A program made the translations under genes and the position numbers. Shown here piece by piece: positions 1 through 9,027 of a stretch of 64,000 nt of DNA (within the stretch, counting starts at the first letter, position 1; each line of letters starts with the position of its first letter). The notes under the pieces are model-generated. The model made no database searches and was not told the origin of the DNA. It was given only the letters and a program-made list of their open reading frames with translations. The DNA comes from Fluviicola sp. (GTDB lineage Bacteria; Bacteroidota; Bacteroidia; Flavobacteriales_D; Crocinitomicaceae), in NCBI GenBank assembly GCA_002734065.2, contig NVXU02000030.1:109054-173053 (forward strand). Direction: 5' to 3'.

Positions 1-161
1 GAATTCCAATCAACCACAATCAGCTCACAATGAAGTTTAAATTTGTTACACTGATGAATTAATCCTTTGTAAAAAATCATCATTCGTTTTCGTAAGTCAC
101 CTCCATGATTATCATTCCTAGAAGTCACAATAAACGAAATATATGGATTAATATCAGGCAT
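1..161 (-). CDS. Glycosyltransferase-like protein, N-terminal fragment
   Basis: An open frame of 53 codons starts with ATG at 161-159 and runs off the left edge. The start overlaps the stop of the epimerase gene by one base (TGATG), so the two are probably translationally coupled. The readable N-terminus contains 'YISFIVTSRNDNHGGDL' at about residues 7-23 and 'ELIVVDWN' near residue 46. The 'ISFxVTSRNDNHGG' opening followed by 'ELIxVxWN' is a pattern I recall from a poorly characterised GT-A-like family found in polysaccharide clusters. The fold assignment is therefore from memory rather than from visible catalytic residues, which would lie outside the window. Confidence 0.6.
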   Translation of the reverse strand, partial: MPDINPYISFIVTSRNDNHGGDLRKRMMIFYKGLIHQCNKFKLHCELIVVDWN

Positions 162-1138
162 CAATTACTTGAAGTTTTTAGTTTATTAACCTCTGATTCT
201 ATCCATTCGTATGTCTTTAAAAGTCCAGCTGATAAACTTACAGTTGGACTCCAACCAATTGATTTGGTGACTAGTGAGTTTTCTGAATTGCGTCCCATCA
301 CACCTATTGGACCATCAATATGATTCAATGAAATTGTTTTATTAGCATGCAGAGATATCATTTCAGCCAAGTAATTTATAGTAACCATTTCTTCTGACCC
401 AATATTAAGTACTTCTTTACAATCAGACTCCATCAATGCTATAATTCCATTAATGCAATCGTCTATATACAGAAAGGACCTTGTTTGCGTCCCGTCACCC
501 CAGATTTCAATAGTATCCTCTTGATTTGCCATTGCCACTTTTCGACAGAGTGCAGCAGGAGCTTTTTCTTTTCCTGAATTCCATGTTCCTCGTGGACCAT
601 ATATATTGTGAAATCGTGCTATTCGCACATTCAAATCATAATTTCTTGACGCAGCATGATATAATCTCTCTGAAAATATTTTTTCCCATCCATATTCACT
701 ATCCGGATCAGCAGGATATGCAGAATTTTCTTTGCAATTTGGATTATCGGGATCGGTTTGATTGAGTTGAGGATAAATACATGCAGATGAGGAAAAAAAA
801 ACTTTTTTAATTTTTGCTTTAATCGCACTATGAGAGACATTTAAATTAATCAATGCAGAGTTATGCATCACATTAAAATCATTTTCTCCTGAAAATAAAT
901 AACCTGCCCCCCCCATATCCGCAGCAAGCTGATAAACCTCGTCAATTTCTTCCGTAATGTATTTATCACAAACATGGGAACTTCGGAGGTCAGCTTGGAT
1001 AAACTGATCCGCGCGTGAGGTTGAAAATTCTGGTGTTTTTAAATCGATACCAATTAAATAATGTCCATCATTTTTTAATCGAGCAACCAAATGGTTTCCT
1101 ATGAAGCCACCAGCTCCAAGTACAAGAATTTTTTTCAT
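161..1138 (-). CDS. GDP-mannose 3,5-epimerase-like NAD-dependent epimerase
   Basis: A 325-residue extended-SDR enzyme. The N-terminal Rossmann motif GAGGFIGNH is at residues 8-16. The active-site elements match the plant GDP-mannose 3,5-epimerase (GME) pattern: Cys120 in 'SSSACIYP', Tyr149 and Lys153 in 'YGWEK', and Lys192 in 'GKEKAPAALCRK', together with 'RFHNIYGPRGTW' and 'WGDGTQTRSFLYIDD'. In GME the Cys and the second Lys act as the acid/base pair for C3/C5 epimerisation, after transient oxidation by Tyr/NAD. The likely product is therefore GDP-L-galactose or GDP-L-gulose for the glycan. The length is typical for the family core without the plant N-terminal extension. It is the last full gene before a glycosyltransferase-like gene that overlaps it by one base. 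A related 4-epimerase activity cannot be excluded. Confidence 0.8.
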   Translation of the reverse strand: MKKILVLGAGGFIGNHLVARLKNDGHYLIGIDLKTPEFSTSRADQFIQADLRSSHVCDKYITEEIDEVYQLAADMGGAGYLFSGENDFNVMHNSALINLNVSHSAIKAKIKKVFFSSSACIYPQLNQTDPDNPNCKENSAYPADPDSEYGWEKIFSERLYHAASRNYDLNVRIARFHNIYGPRGTWNSGKEKAPAALCRKVAMANQEDTIEIWGDGTQTRSFLYIDDCINGIIALMESDCKEVLNIGSEEMVTINYLAEMISLHANKTISLNHIDGPIGVMGRNSENSLVTKSIGWSPTVSLSAGLLKTYEWIESEVNKLKTSSN

Positions 1139-1235
1139 TTAGCAGGTATTTCTCATGTAAAAATACAAAATTATGTTAATCAACTATCTTTCAAGGAAAC
1201 AATTCGACGACACCTTCTGTTAAAGAAGTGTTCTT

Positions 1236-4200
1236 CTACTCTAAAAGCTTTGCCTCAATTAAAGTTTTGAGAAATGACGCGTATTTTTGGTGGCCTTGAT
1301 TATTAAAGTGATTTGCATCTTCTACTCCATCATAGTTTTCTATTTCTAAATTACTAGGAATAATGTATTTCAGCTGTCCAAAAACAAAATCATACTTTCT
1401 ATGAAGATCAATATTAGCAATTACATCAGAAGGAGGTGGAATTAAAGTAAATAACACAGGAACCTTATAACTAGTTGCAAAGTTATTTAGCGAAACTAAA
1501 TTCTCCATTGAAAAAACAGGATTATCAAATTTTTCTGGCATTTGGTTTTTGACTTCTTCGTAACGCAGTTTTGTTTTTAACTTCAAATAAGGACGAGAAA
1601 GAATTACGCTATAGCGAATAGTTTTTTCAAAAAATGATGACTCATCACCCCACAAAGAGAAAAATTGGAAGTAATGCCCTTTAGCTTCATCAAAAGTGCT
1701 AAAGAATGTTCCTTGTTCTGTTAAATAAATAGGGCCTTCTGAATTGAGCCAAGGGCCATTTTCAATTGGATAAGCAAGAGGAACGAAAGGTTTTGCAGAA
1801 CGATCATATTCTAAAATATCATTGCCTCCATAAACGGCTACTACAATTAAATCTGGTTTTAGCAGTGGTACATATTTCTCAACAATCAATCTATATTGAA
1901 CAGGATCAGCACCTGGAATTCCAAAATTCAACACCTCGTATTCCTCAGGTTGATTTAAAAGGTAGGCAAATGTCCCACTGTATTCATCCGCACAACAACC
2001 TTGCGTATAGGAGTCACCAATTAACATAATGACTTTCTTTCCTGATTTACGAACGAGATCAATAGATTCAGATGTGTACTCTATTGAACTAAAGAAACCT
2101 TGCTTATTCACTTTACCATTTAAAATCAGTGCTTTATCAGGAATAATATGTGTTATTCCAACTTCATCTGCATATAATAGAGAATCGTACCTTACTTCCC
2201 CTGCATGAAAATAAAAATCCTCTATAACACCTGGTTTATATCCAACCATTCTAAGTCCAATCTCTGCAATCAAAAACAGTATTAAAAAAATAAAAAATCT
2301 TTGCCTCCAAATAGTTCGTCCACTTTCTTCTTTTTGTGGAATAACCGCTTCATTCAAACATTTTTCTAAGGACTCAATGTAATTAGTTTGATCATAATAT
2401 TTTAAAACATCAGCTCTTGCTCTTCTACCTAATTGCATTCGTAATAATCCATCTTCAAAAACTTGAATCATGCGTTCACTCATTTTTTGGACATCTCCTT
2501 CTTCAACAAGAAAGCCAGACTCCTCATCTTTAATGACGTCTATAATTCCAGCATGTTTAGTAGCAACAATTGCTAATCCAGAAGCCGCTGCTTCCAACAA
2601 TGATAAAGGAGTACCCTCTGAATCATTTTCTTTTGTTAGAATTGAATGCTGAACAAAAATTGCATGCTTTTTAAGTTCTATAGAAACCTCTAAAGGAGTC
2701 AAAACTCCCCTAAATGAGATGTTACTCTCTATTTTCAGTTCTTTCGCAAGTAATTGTGAAGATTTTAGTAATTCACCGTCACCAATAAAAGTTAGTTTCG
2801 CTTTCGGGTATATTTCAACAACTTTAGCAAAAGCGCTGATAGTTGAATATGGTGACTTTTTAGGAACAAAACGACCACAAGCAATGAATCCATTTCTTTC
2901 ATCATTTGCCTCAGAAGGAGAAAACAACTCCGTATCAACACCATAAGTGATTCGTTTTATTTTGCTGTTAGGACAACCTAAACTCAGTAATTGCTTCTTC
3001 ATATCATTAGAAACAACTATTATATTTGATGCGATTCGAAATAGCTCTTTGTAACGACTTCCATAAGATTCCAAAACATCATTCCTATAGGCATCAAATC
3101 CATGAAAATGAACAACAAGAGGAATACTTGCGTCCTCACAAAGGTTCATTACCTCCACTCCAGCTGGTCCATATTCAGCCAAAACAACTTTTATATTATT
3201 ATCTTTCCAAGATTGGACTAAATCTATTTCAGAGTTAATAGATAAACTCCAAGTCAATCCTCTGTTCAAAGAAATAGACGTAGGCATATATCCATCAGAA
3301 TACACTACAACATCATTAAGTAATTGAATATGTGATTGTATGAAAGTTTCAGAATATTGGTTGCGATTTGTCGTGAGAATCGCAATTTTACTTTGAATCT
3401 CTCCCTCCGAAGTTGACTTTGATTTTTTTGTATTAATTCCACGAATAACTTTTCCTATTAATGGATGAAAAAGTAACACATGTATTAACGCAATCCACCA
3501 AAAATCATACGATCCAAAAGCTAATGCAAAAAGAACGATGTATGGAAACCAATGAATGTAAAAACGATCTAGGAATATATTCGTGAAATGCTTGGTTGGC
3601 ACCTCTGATTTATTTTTTCGATAGTGAGGCCAAGAAAAGAAAAGAAAAATAAGAATTACTATAATTAGAAAGCCTATTTCGAATTGTACAATAGTTAAAA
3701 AGACCAAAAAAGAAATGACCTCTAAAGGAATAAAAAAATAGACCATTAACTTATACACTTTCTCTTTGCCAACTTTCGTAGCAAAGGTATTAGTCCCACT
3801 TATTTGATCATTTTCAAAATCTTTATAATGATGAGACAAGATGTTCCTAATTCCAGAGAACAACTGCCATATAGAAAGTGCCATTACAAACCAGAAGAAA
3901 TTTGCATAATGCTCCTTCCCTACTAAATAAAAAGTCCAAGAAGCAAGAAAAGCAGGAACGACATGAGCATAAAGCGCATCCGTAATTACTCCCAAAAAAC
4001 CTTTCTCTTTCAATCGAAATGGAGGGAATGCGTATATGATAAATAATACCAGTTCTACAACAATACACACTACAGAAACTTGATCCATTGGCAAATAAAA
4101 CCATGGCAAGAAAGCAATAGCGAGAAAGATAATAATCAAAAGTAAAATCGATAGAGTCGACAAATTAGTTGTTCCATTTGGTTTTCCTGCAAGAGCATCT

Positions 4201-4415
4201 TTTTTTCGGTCAGCCAAATCATTTGTTAGATACCCAAAACCCATAAAACCAATAGTCGTAAATACAGCTGCCATAAATGACATTGACGCCACACGAGAGA
4301 CTACATTTCCCGTGAGGAGCAAGAAATAGCAAAACGTTAAAATTAAAGGAACTTTATATCGCCATGGATTAGCAAGTCGCATTTTCTGAGAGAAGAACTG
4401 GAAAAAAGAAATCAT
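1236..4415 (-). CDS. UbiA prenyltransferase - GT4 glycosyltransferase - SGNH hydrolase fusion
   Basis: A single 1059-residue reading frame carries three enzyme modules. Residues 15-320 form a polytopic UbiA-type prenyltransferase, with the first Asp-rich motif 'NDLADRKKD' at 65-73, 'YAFPPFRLKEKGFLG' near 128-142 and the second Asp motif at D199/D203. Residues 341-690 form a GT-B glycosyltransferase of the GT4 type, with 'HFHGFDAY' near 436 and the E600(x7)E608 pair in 'EGTPLSLLEAA'. A transmembrane helix at about 706-722 leads to residues 790-1059, an SGNH/GDSL hydrolase-like domain. All expected blocks of that domain are present: GDS at 800-802, a GxxG-like 'NFGIPGAD', GGND at 863-866 and DxxH at 1033-1036. 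Predicted topology puts the GT module in the cytoplasm and the SGNH module in the periplasm. It may prenylate a sugar donor, extend it, and de-/transacylate the product. Its exact substrate is unknown. Confidence 0.85.
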   Translation of the reverse strand: MISFFQFFSQKMRLANPWRYKVPLILTFCYFLLLTGNVVSRVASMSFMAAVFTTIGFMGFGYLTNDLADRKKDALAGKPNGTTNLSTLSILLLIIIFLAIAFLPWFYLPMDQVSVVCIVVELVLFIIYAFPPFRLKEKGFLGVITDALYAHVVPAFLASWTFYLVGKEHYANFFWFVMALSIWQLFSGIRNILSHHYKDFENDQISGTNTFATKVGKEKVYKLMVYFFIPLEVISFLVFLTIVQFEIGFLIIVILIFLFFSWPHYRKNKSEVPTKHFTNIFLDRFYIHWFPYIVLFALAFGSYDFWWIALIHVLLFHPLIGKVIRGINTKKSKSTSEGEIQSKIAILTTNRNQYSETFIQSHIQLLNDVVVYSDGYMPTSISLNRGLTWSLSINSEIDLVQSWKDNNIKVVLAEYGPAGVEVMNLCEDASIPLVVHFHGFDAYRNDVLESYGSRYKELFRIASNIIVVSNDMKKQLLSLGCPNSKIKRITYGVDTELFSPSEANDERNGFIACGRFVPKKSPYSTISAFAKVVEIYPKAKLTFIGDGELLKSSQLLAKELKIESNISFRGVLTPLEVSIELKKHAIFVQHSILTKENDSEGTPLSLLEAAASGLAIVATKHAGIIDVIKDEESGFLVEEGDVQKMSERMIQVFEDGLLRMQLGRRARADVLKYYDQTNYIESLEKCLNEAVIPQKEESGRTIWRQRFFIFLILFLIAEIGLRMVGYKPGVIEDFYFHAGEVRYDSLLYADEVGITHIIPDKALILNGKVNKQGFFSSIEYTSESIDLVRKSGKKVIMLIGDSYTQGCCADEYSGTFAYLLNQPEEYEVLNFGIPGADPVQYRLIVEKYVPLLKPDLIVVAVYGGNDILEYDRSAKPFVPLAYPIENGPWLNSEGPIYLTEQGTFFSTFDEAKGHYFQFFSLWGDESSFFEKTIRYSVILSRPYLKLKTKLRYEEVKNQMPEKFDNPVFSMENLVSLNNFATSYKVPVLFTLIPPPSDVIANIDLHRKYDFVFGQLKYIIPSNLEIENYDGVEDANHFNNQGHQKYASFLKTLIEAKLLE

Positions 4416-4452
4416 TTGCGGTGAAATATTATTTCAAAGTAAACAAAAATAA

Positions 4453-6057
4453 ATGGATTCCATTTTAATACTCTATAAAAATAGTAACAAGATTTTACTA
4501 ATTTGGTACATGATTTTAGTGACTTCATTTATTAAACACATTCAAACTGGAAAAGGACTTCTTTTTCTGTTAGTAGTAATGATTATTGTTTGGTTATGTG
4601 GATACAACCTAATCGATGCCATAACAACAGATAGTTGGACTCGGTATTTACGGCAACTTTTTTTCTCACGTTTCACATTAATTATTTTTCTAACTTGTCT
4701 CTTCTTTGCATATACTCCATTAATTAAAAGCTTTATTTCAGACACAAAAAAAACGGCTACAGATTTGTCTGTTTTCCGAATTCTTTTCTTTGGATTCTTT
4801 GCTATTGGATTCATTTTCAACCCTACTACAATTTCAGATCAAGTATTACCTTTTTTAAACTTACCAGATAGCGCACAAGTTCCATTACCTTTCATGGGAT
4901 GGTATCTCAAAATTATTCCAATTAATGAAACAATTGTTTCTATCGTGTCAGTTGTGTTTTACATTACCATTTTCACCTCTTTGTTTGGTGTAAAAACACG
5001 TTGGTCGATTGTTTTATTCACCCTAACTCTTTTTTATCTCTTTGCAATTCCTAATTTTTATGGAAAGGTAAATCATAACCATCATTTAATATGGTTTCCA
5101 GCAATATTAGCCTTTAGTCCTTGTGCTGATAGATTCTCTATAGACGCCTACTTTAGAAAACGTGCAAACAATTCAATCGTTCACTCTACAAGAAGCTATT
5201 CTTTGCCTTTCTTATTAATTTGGACTTTGATAGGATTAATCTATTTTTTTCCTGGTTTTTGGAAAATGTGGACGAATGGTTTGGATTGGAGTTTAACAGA
5301 TAATGTTAGAAATCAAATGTATTACAAATGGTTTGCATTGGGCGATAAAAGTTCATGGATTCCTATTTTTAGAATTGACCATTATCCTTTTCTATATAAA
5401 GCTATTGGAATTTTTACAATCATTTTTGAACTTTCATTCATCCCTCTTCTCCTCAATAAAACAACACGAAAATTAGCGATCGTGTTCGGAATAGGATTCC
5501 ATATTGGAACATTGATTTTTATGAATATTTTCTTTGTTGTATTAGTTTGGTCTTATTTATCTTTTGTGAATTGGAATACTATTTCATTCCTCAGAGAACC
5601 CGATAATTCAACTGATTACAACTCTTCAAATTTTAATTTTTCAGCAGTAAAGTGGATAGGAATAATATTAATTTCTACATCTATATTTTTTGGTTTCAGC
5701 AAGTTATATAGCTGGCCATTTACAGCTTACCCAACCTTTGATGCGATTGTTAAAGAAGACACCTATCATTTAGTGTATGTTGCTACGGCCGCAAATGGGA
5801 AAGAGTACAAACTAAGTAACTCACCACTTCATACAAAATATACTTCTCCTAGATACTGGAGCATGGAATTCACTATTATTCAATCTACCTACAAAAATGA
5901 ACTTGATTCCACTTTATTGGACCACTTAACATCTGTTTTTATGAAAAAATCAAAGGAGATAACTGAAATAGACATCTATTTAGAGAAACAATCGATTGTT
6001 CCCGAAAAAAGAAACCGTTCTACATTGGAACTAATTTACTCAAAAACATTCAATTAA
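4453..6057 (+). CDS. HTTM-domain integral membrane protein
   Basis: A 534-residue polytopic membrane protein with about ten hydrophobic segments up to roughly residue 425, followed by a soluble tail of about 110 residues. The segment 'GKVNHNHHLIWFPAI' in the middle and the surrounding helix pattern fit the HTTM (horizontally transferred transmembrane) domain. That family includes vitamin K-dependent gamma-carboxylase and many uncharacterised bacterial proteins. It starts 37 bp from the divergently transcribed fusion gene. A following pair of PhyH genes on the same strand suggests a link to glycan or lipid tailoring, but no reaction can be assigned. The catalytic residues of gamma-carboxylase were not traced. 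Confidence 0.65.
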   Translation: MDSILILYKNSNKILLIWYMILVTSFIKHIQTGKGLLFLLVVMIIVWLCGYNLIDAITTDSWTRYLRQLFFSRFTLIIFLTCLFFAYTPLIKSFISDTKKTATDLSVFRILFFGFFAIGFIFNPTTISDQVLPFLNLPDSAQVPLPFMGWYLKIIPINETIVSIVSVVFYITIFTSLFGVKTRWSIVLFTLTLFYLFAIPNFYGKVNHNHHLIWFPAILAFSPCADRFSIDAYFRKRANNSIVHSTRSYSLPFLLIWTLIGLIYFFPGFWKMWTNGLDWSLTDNVRNQMYYKWFALGDKSSWIPIFRIDHYPFLYKAIGIFTIIFELSFIPLLLNKTTRKLAIVFGIGFHIGTLIFMNIFFVVLVWSYLSFVNWNTISFLREPDNSTDYNSSNFNFSAVKWIGIILISTSIFFGFSKLYSWPFTAYPTFDAIVKEDTYHLVYVATAANGKEYKLSNSPLHTKYTSPRYWSMEFTIIQSTYKNELDSTLLDHLTSVFMKKSKEITEIDIYLEKQSIVPEKRNRSTLELIYSKTFN

Positions 6058-6128
6058 TTCTCAATAAATAATTTCAATTTAGGAAAAATATGTCGGCCTA
6101 AAAATATCAATTCAACATTTTTTTTTTG

Positions 6129-6136
6129 TAAATTTG
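6129..6136 (+). promoter_or_regulatory. Bacteroidota-type -7 element
   Basis: TAAATTTG matches the TAnnTTTG -7 consensus and lies 41 bp upstream of the start codon of the first plus-strand PhyH gene. It follows a long T-run, and no clear TTG -33 element is seen at the proper distance, so this is a tentative call. Confidence 0.4.
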
Positions 6137-6177
6137 AATTCAATACATTCGTTATGTCGAATTAACTTTAGCTCGCT

Positions 6178-7233
6178 ATGCCAATTACCGTTAAAAGGAG
6201 TTACTTGAATTGGAAACCAGTCAAGCATGTTGTTTTTAAAAGTGACTCACTTGCTGAAAAAATTCACACAACAGGTTTTTCAATCTTTGATGGGCTTTCA
6301 TCAGAACAATTAATGAAACTCAAGGATCTATTTAACAATGAGCATTCATTCGATGTGAAAGAGGGCGGAATGTTTTACAGCATGTATTCAAGAGATAAAG
6401 AATATAGAAAACGTGTTCATGAAACAATCGCGGAGATATTGAAACCAACGCTAGAAGCGCATTTCAAAGACTATAAAAATGTGGTGAATGCTTTTGTCGT
6501 AAAACTGCCTGGCGAGAAAAGTGAATTTTATGTGCATCAAGACACTACAGCAATTGATGAGTTCCGATTTTCTCCTTTGAGTTTATGGATTCCATTGCAC
6601 GAAATCACTCCGAAGAATGGCGCTTTGGCGGTAATAGAAAAAACGCATTGGTTCTTTTCTCCCTATCGAGGAGTTTCATTTGGTTTTCCGTTTAAAAAAA
6701 TCAACAATACAATTAAAAAATATTTAAAACCTGTTTACATGAAAGCAGGAGAAGTGATGTGCTTTGACAATCGAATCATTCATAATTCAATGGCAAATAC
6801 GTCAGATCAACTACGAATTGCTGTTATATGTGGGATTTTTCCGAAAGAAGCCAGTTTTCAAACATGTTATCGTGCTTCAGAAGAAAACTCACCTATTGAA
6901 ATGTATGCGCATGACGACAATTACATGATGGATTACCCTCATTTCTTCTACAATTGTACGGACCGACCTCATTTCGGAGAAAAAGGAAAGATTGAAAATC
7001 ACCTATTCCCAGAAATGAATGCAGAAGAATTTGAAGAATTGTGTTCCCTCAATGGAATCGACATTGTGAATGAACTAGATGGAGCTGAAGCAACAACAAC
7101 GAATTGTCAGTTAATTGCAGAGCCAAATGGGGTGAATCGTTTTGAAGAGGCAGATGCAGAGGTTGCTGCACTACTGAAATCAAACGCTCCGAAGTCGAAA
7201 GGATTTTTTAGTTTTCTAAAACGATCATCATGA
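6178..7233 (+). CDS. PhyH-family Fe(II)/2OG dioxygenase (paralog 1)
   Basis: A 351-residue phytanoyl-CoA-dioxygenase-like enzyme. The iron facial triad is His120 and Asp122 ('YVHQDTT') with distal His202 ('NRIIHNS'), and Arg213 is the likely 2-oxoglutarate carboxylate ligand. The intact HxD predicts hydroxylase/dioxygenase chemistry rather than halogenation. Compared with its cluster paralogs it has a longer C-terminal region, ending in the aromatic-basic tail 'GFFSFLKRSS', which is probably a peripheral membrane anchor. The stop overlaps the next PhyH start by 4 bp (ATGA), so the two are translationally coupled. The substrate is not known. Context points to a glycan, glycolipid or its acyl group. 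Confidence 0.85.
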   Translation: MPITVKRSYLNWKPVKHVVFKSDSLAEKIHTTGFSIFDGLSSEQLMKLKDLFNNEHSFDVKEGGMFYSMYSRDKEYRKRVHETIAEILKPTLEAHFKDYKNVVNAFVVKLPGEKSEFYVHQDTTAIDEFRFSPLSLWIPLHEITPKNGALAVIEKTHWFFSPYRGVSFGFPFKKINNTIKKYLKPVYMKAGEVMCFDNRIIHNSMANTSDQLRIAVICGIFPKEASFQTCYRASEENSPIEMYAHDDNYMMDYPHFFYNCTDRPHFGEKGKIENHLFPEMNAEEFEELCSLNGIDIVNELDGAEATTTNCQLIAEPNGVNRFEEADAEVAALLKSNAPKSKGFFSFLKRSS

Positions 7234-8117
7234 AGCCAAAAGCACTCTTCAAAAATCAAGATTTACAAGCACAAATTGACAAAAAGGGATATGTCACTCT
7301 TCCTTTTATTGGTGAAGCTGAATTAGAAGAATTACGCAAGTTTTACAATAAAATCCATCCAAATGGCGCTCCAGAGAAGATTGATGGGATTCACATGACA
7401 ACTTGGTGCGAAGACTATGAGTACAAAATGAAAATCGCGAATCGCTTATCTGAAATATACTCTAAACCTTGCGCTGACGTTTTTGAAGATTATCGAACGC
7501 TCAATAATGTATTCATTGTTAAAGATATTGGTGAAACGCCGTTTAAAGTACATCAGGACTGGAATGTTGTTGATGAAAAGGAAAATTTTGCAATCAACGT
7601 TTGGGTTCCATTATACGACATCACAAAAAATGAAGGTGGATTGTGGGTTGTTGAAGGAAGCCATAAGATAGATCGACATGTACGAGGTTCGGCGTATCTT
7701 TTTCCGAACTACGCACCTTTCAATAGCGAATTAGAAAAAGTAGCAAAATCGGTGAGTTTGAAAGCCGGAGAGGCAATTGTTTTTTATGTAAACATCATAC
7801 ACGGTTCTCCTTCTAATTACGGAGAATCTGAACGGATTGCGACTTGTTTTTCAGTTATTCCAAAGGATGCTCCTCTCAATATTTATTTTCAAAAACAGAA
7901 AGGCGATCCATTGGAAATTCATTCACCGAAAGATGATTTCGTTTATCACTACAAACATCTTCGAACCGAAACTTTTGAACGAGCACCTACTGATTCTCCT
8001 ATAGAAATACGTGAGCCTTTTGTCAACATTCCTGTTCGAAGGTCAGAATTGGAGTCATTCTTTCCTACTAAAAAGAAAGCAAGCTTATTCAATTTATTTC
8101 GAAATAAGTCGCGATAA
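7230..8117 (+). CDS. PhyH-family Fe(II)/2OG dioxygenase (paralog 2)
   Basis: A 295-residue PhyH oxygenase with triad His108, Asp110 ('VHQDWNVVDE') and His191 ('NIIHGS'), and Arg202 for 2-oxoglutarate. The core 'WVPLYDITKNEGGLWVVEGSH' is the classical PhyH double-stranded beta-helix segment. Its 'HQDWxxVDE' block is shared with most minus-strand paralogs at 12109-16758, which indicates expansion from one ancestor. The C-terminus 'ASLFNLFRNKSR' resembles the other paralogs' tails. It is coupled to the preceding gene by a 4-bp overlap and ends 6 bp from the convergent halogenase-like gene. Confidence 0.85.
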   Translation: MKPKALFKNQDLQAQIDKKGYVTLPFIGEAELEELRKFYNKIHPNGAPEKIDGIHMTTWCEDYEYKMKIANRLSEIYSKPCADVFEDYRTLNNVFIVKDIGETPFKVHQDWNVVDEKENFAINVWVPLYDITKNEGGLWVVEGSHKIDRHVRGSAYLFPNYAPFNSELEKVAKSVSLKAGEAIVFYVNIIHGSPSNYGESERIATCFSVIPKDAPLNIYFQKQKGDPLEIHSPKDDFVYHYKHLRTETFERAPTDSPIEIREPFVNIPVRRSELESFFPTKKKASLFNLFRNKSR

Positions 8118-8123
8118 AAATAA

Positions 8124-9017
8124 CTAAGACCAAATATAAATAGATTTATCATCCTTCGCGTAAGTTAAGAACCCTCCAATTGTCCGACGTGGTTTTTCTC
8201 CTTGAGCGACTTCTACTTTGTGCCAAATCTGACCTCCGGCGAACACAATCATATCACCAGGCCTTGGTGTAAGTTTCTTTCTAGCTAACTTCTTTTCATC
8301 TAGTAAATCAACCTCTTTCCCGTCATGCGTTACCAATATAGTGTCTCCTGATTTCCGAATTTCAGCATCGCTCCACTCTATATCATACAGCGTTAACTCT
8401 CCACCTGAAGATGAAGGAGAAAGCATTACGAAGTAACTCATTTGATCTTTAATAATTGAGATTTCTTTCATGTGCTGATAAATAAAAGGGAACTCGTTAT
8501 GAAAATAATTCCCACAATGCGCCTTAAACTCTCCCTGCCCAGGGACGAGATACTTATATGTTGCTGGATTATAAATACCTTCATTTTCAGTACCTTTAGG
8601 AGGAGCAACTGGTCGTTTTCCTGATATTTTTTCTATGATTGATTTCATTTCGCCCACAAAATCAACTCCCGATAATTGTGGAAATTTCTCCCATCTAACT
8701 TCAGCTTCTTTGTGAAAATTGATCAGTGAGTCTTTCGAATTCCCACTCTTTTGTTCAATTAACGAAAACGGTGCTGGGTGCTGAATCATTCCATTGTTAA
8801 CTTCAAATTTCTCACTTGCATCAAGGTTATCATAATGCTTCATCAATTTTTCTACTGCGTCAAGTGTCACAGCATTTCTAATCAAAAAACCATCAATATT
8901 TCGCGCCATGATATCATCTAAGCCATTCGGATAATTATCCAATTCACTCACATCGATTTCAAGCATTTTATAAATGTTTTTAGCTTTTTTGTGTTTTCTC
9001 CTCGTAAATAGTCCCAT
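8124..9017 (-). CDS. WelO5-like Fe/2OG enzyme with HxG motif, candidate halogenase (copy A)
   Basis: A 297-residue non-heme iron protein. Metal ligands are His167 and His266 ('GGQIWHKV'). The position normally holding Asp/Glu is Gly169 (motif H-C-G), which in known Fe/2OG halogenases leaves room for a halide on iron. The sequence pattern 'YNPATYKYL', 'DQMSYFV', 'SGGELTLYDIEWS', 'PGDMIVF', 'PRRTIGGF' and a C-terminal 'IYIWS' closely recalls WelO5/AmbO5, the hapalindole/ambiguine halogenases (WelO5 ligands His164, Gly166, His259), with nearly the same spacing and length. The likely 2OG-binding Arg is 277 or 278. The N-terminus 'MGLFTRRKHKK' is a basic-hydrophobic patch. Family membership is recalled rather than computed. 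The substrate is unknown and hydroxylation instead of halogenation is possible. Confidence 0.75.
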   Translation of the reverse strand: MGLFTRRKHKKAKNIYKMLEIDVSELDNYPNGLDDIMARNIDGFLIRNAVTLDAVEKLMKHYDNLDASEKFEVNNGMIQHPAPFSLIEQKSGNSKDSLINFHKEAEVRWEKFPQLSGVDFVGEMKSIIEKISGKRPVAPPKGTENEGIYNPATYKYLVPGQGEFKAHCGNYFHNEFPFIYQHMKEISIIKDQMSYFVMLSPSSSGGELTLYDIEWSDAEIRKSGDTILVTHDGKEVDLLDEKKLARKKLTPRPGDMIVFAGGQIWHKVEVAQGEKPRRTIGGFLTYAKDDKSIYIWS

Positions 9018-9027
9018 ATTTATACGT

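Noticed and set aside
1..161. Frameshift near the homopolymer in the left-edge gene
   Set aside because: Careful reading of the six-base run shows a single continuous open frame.
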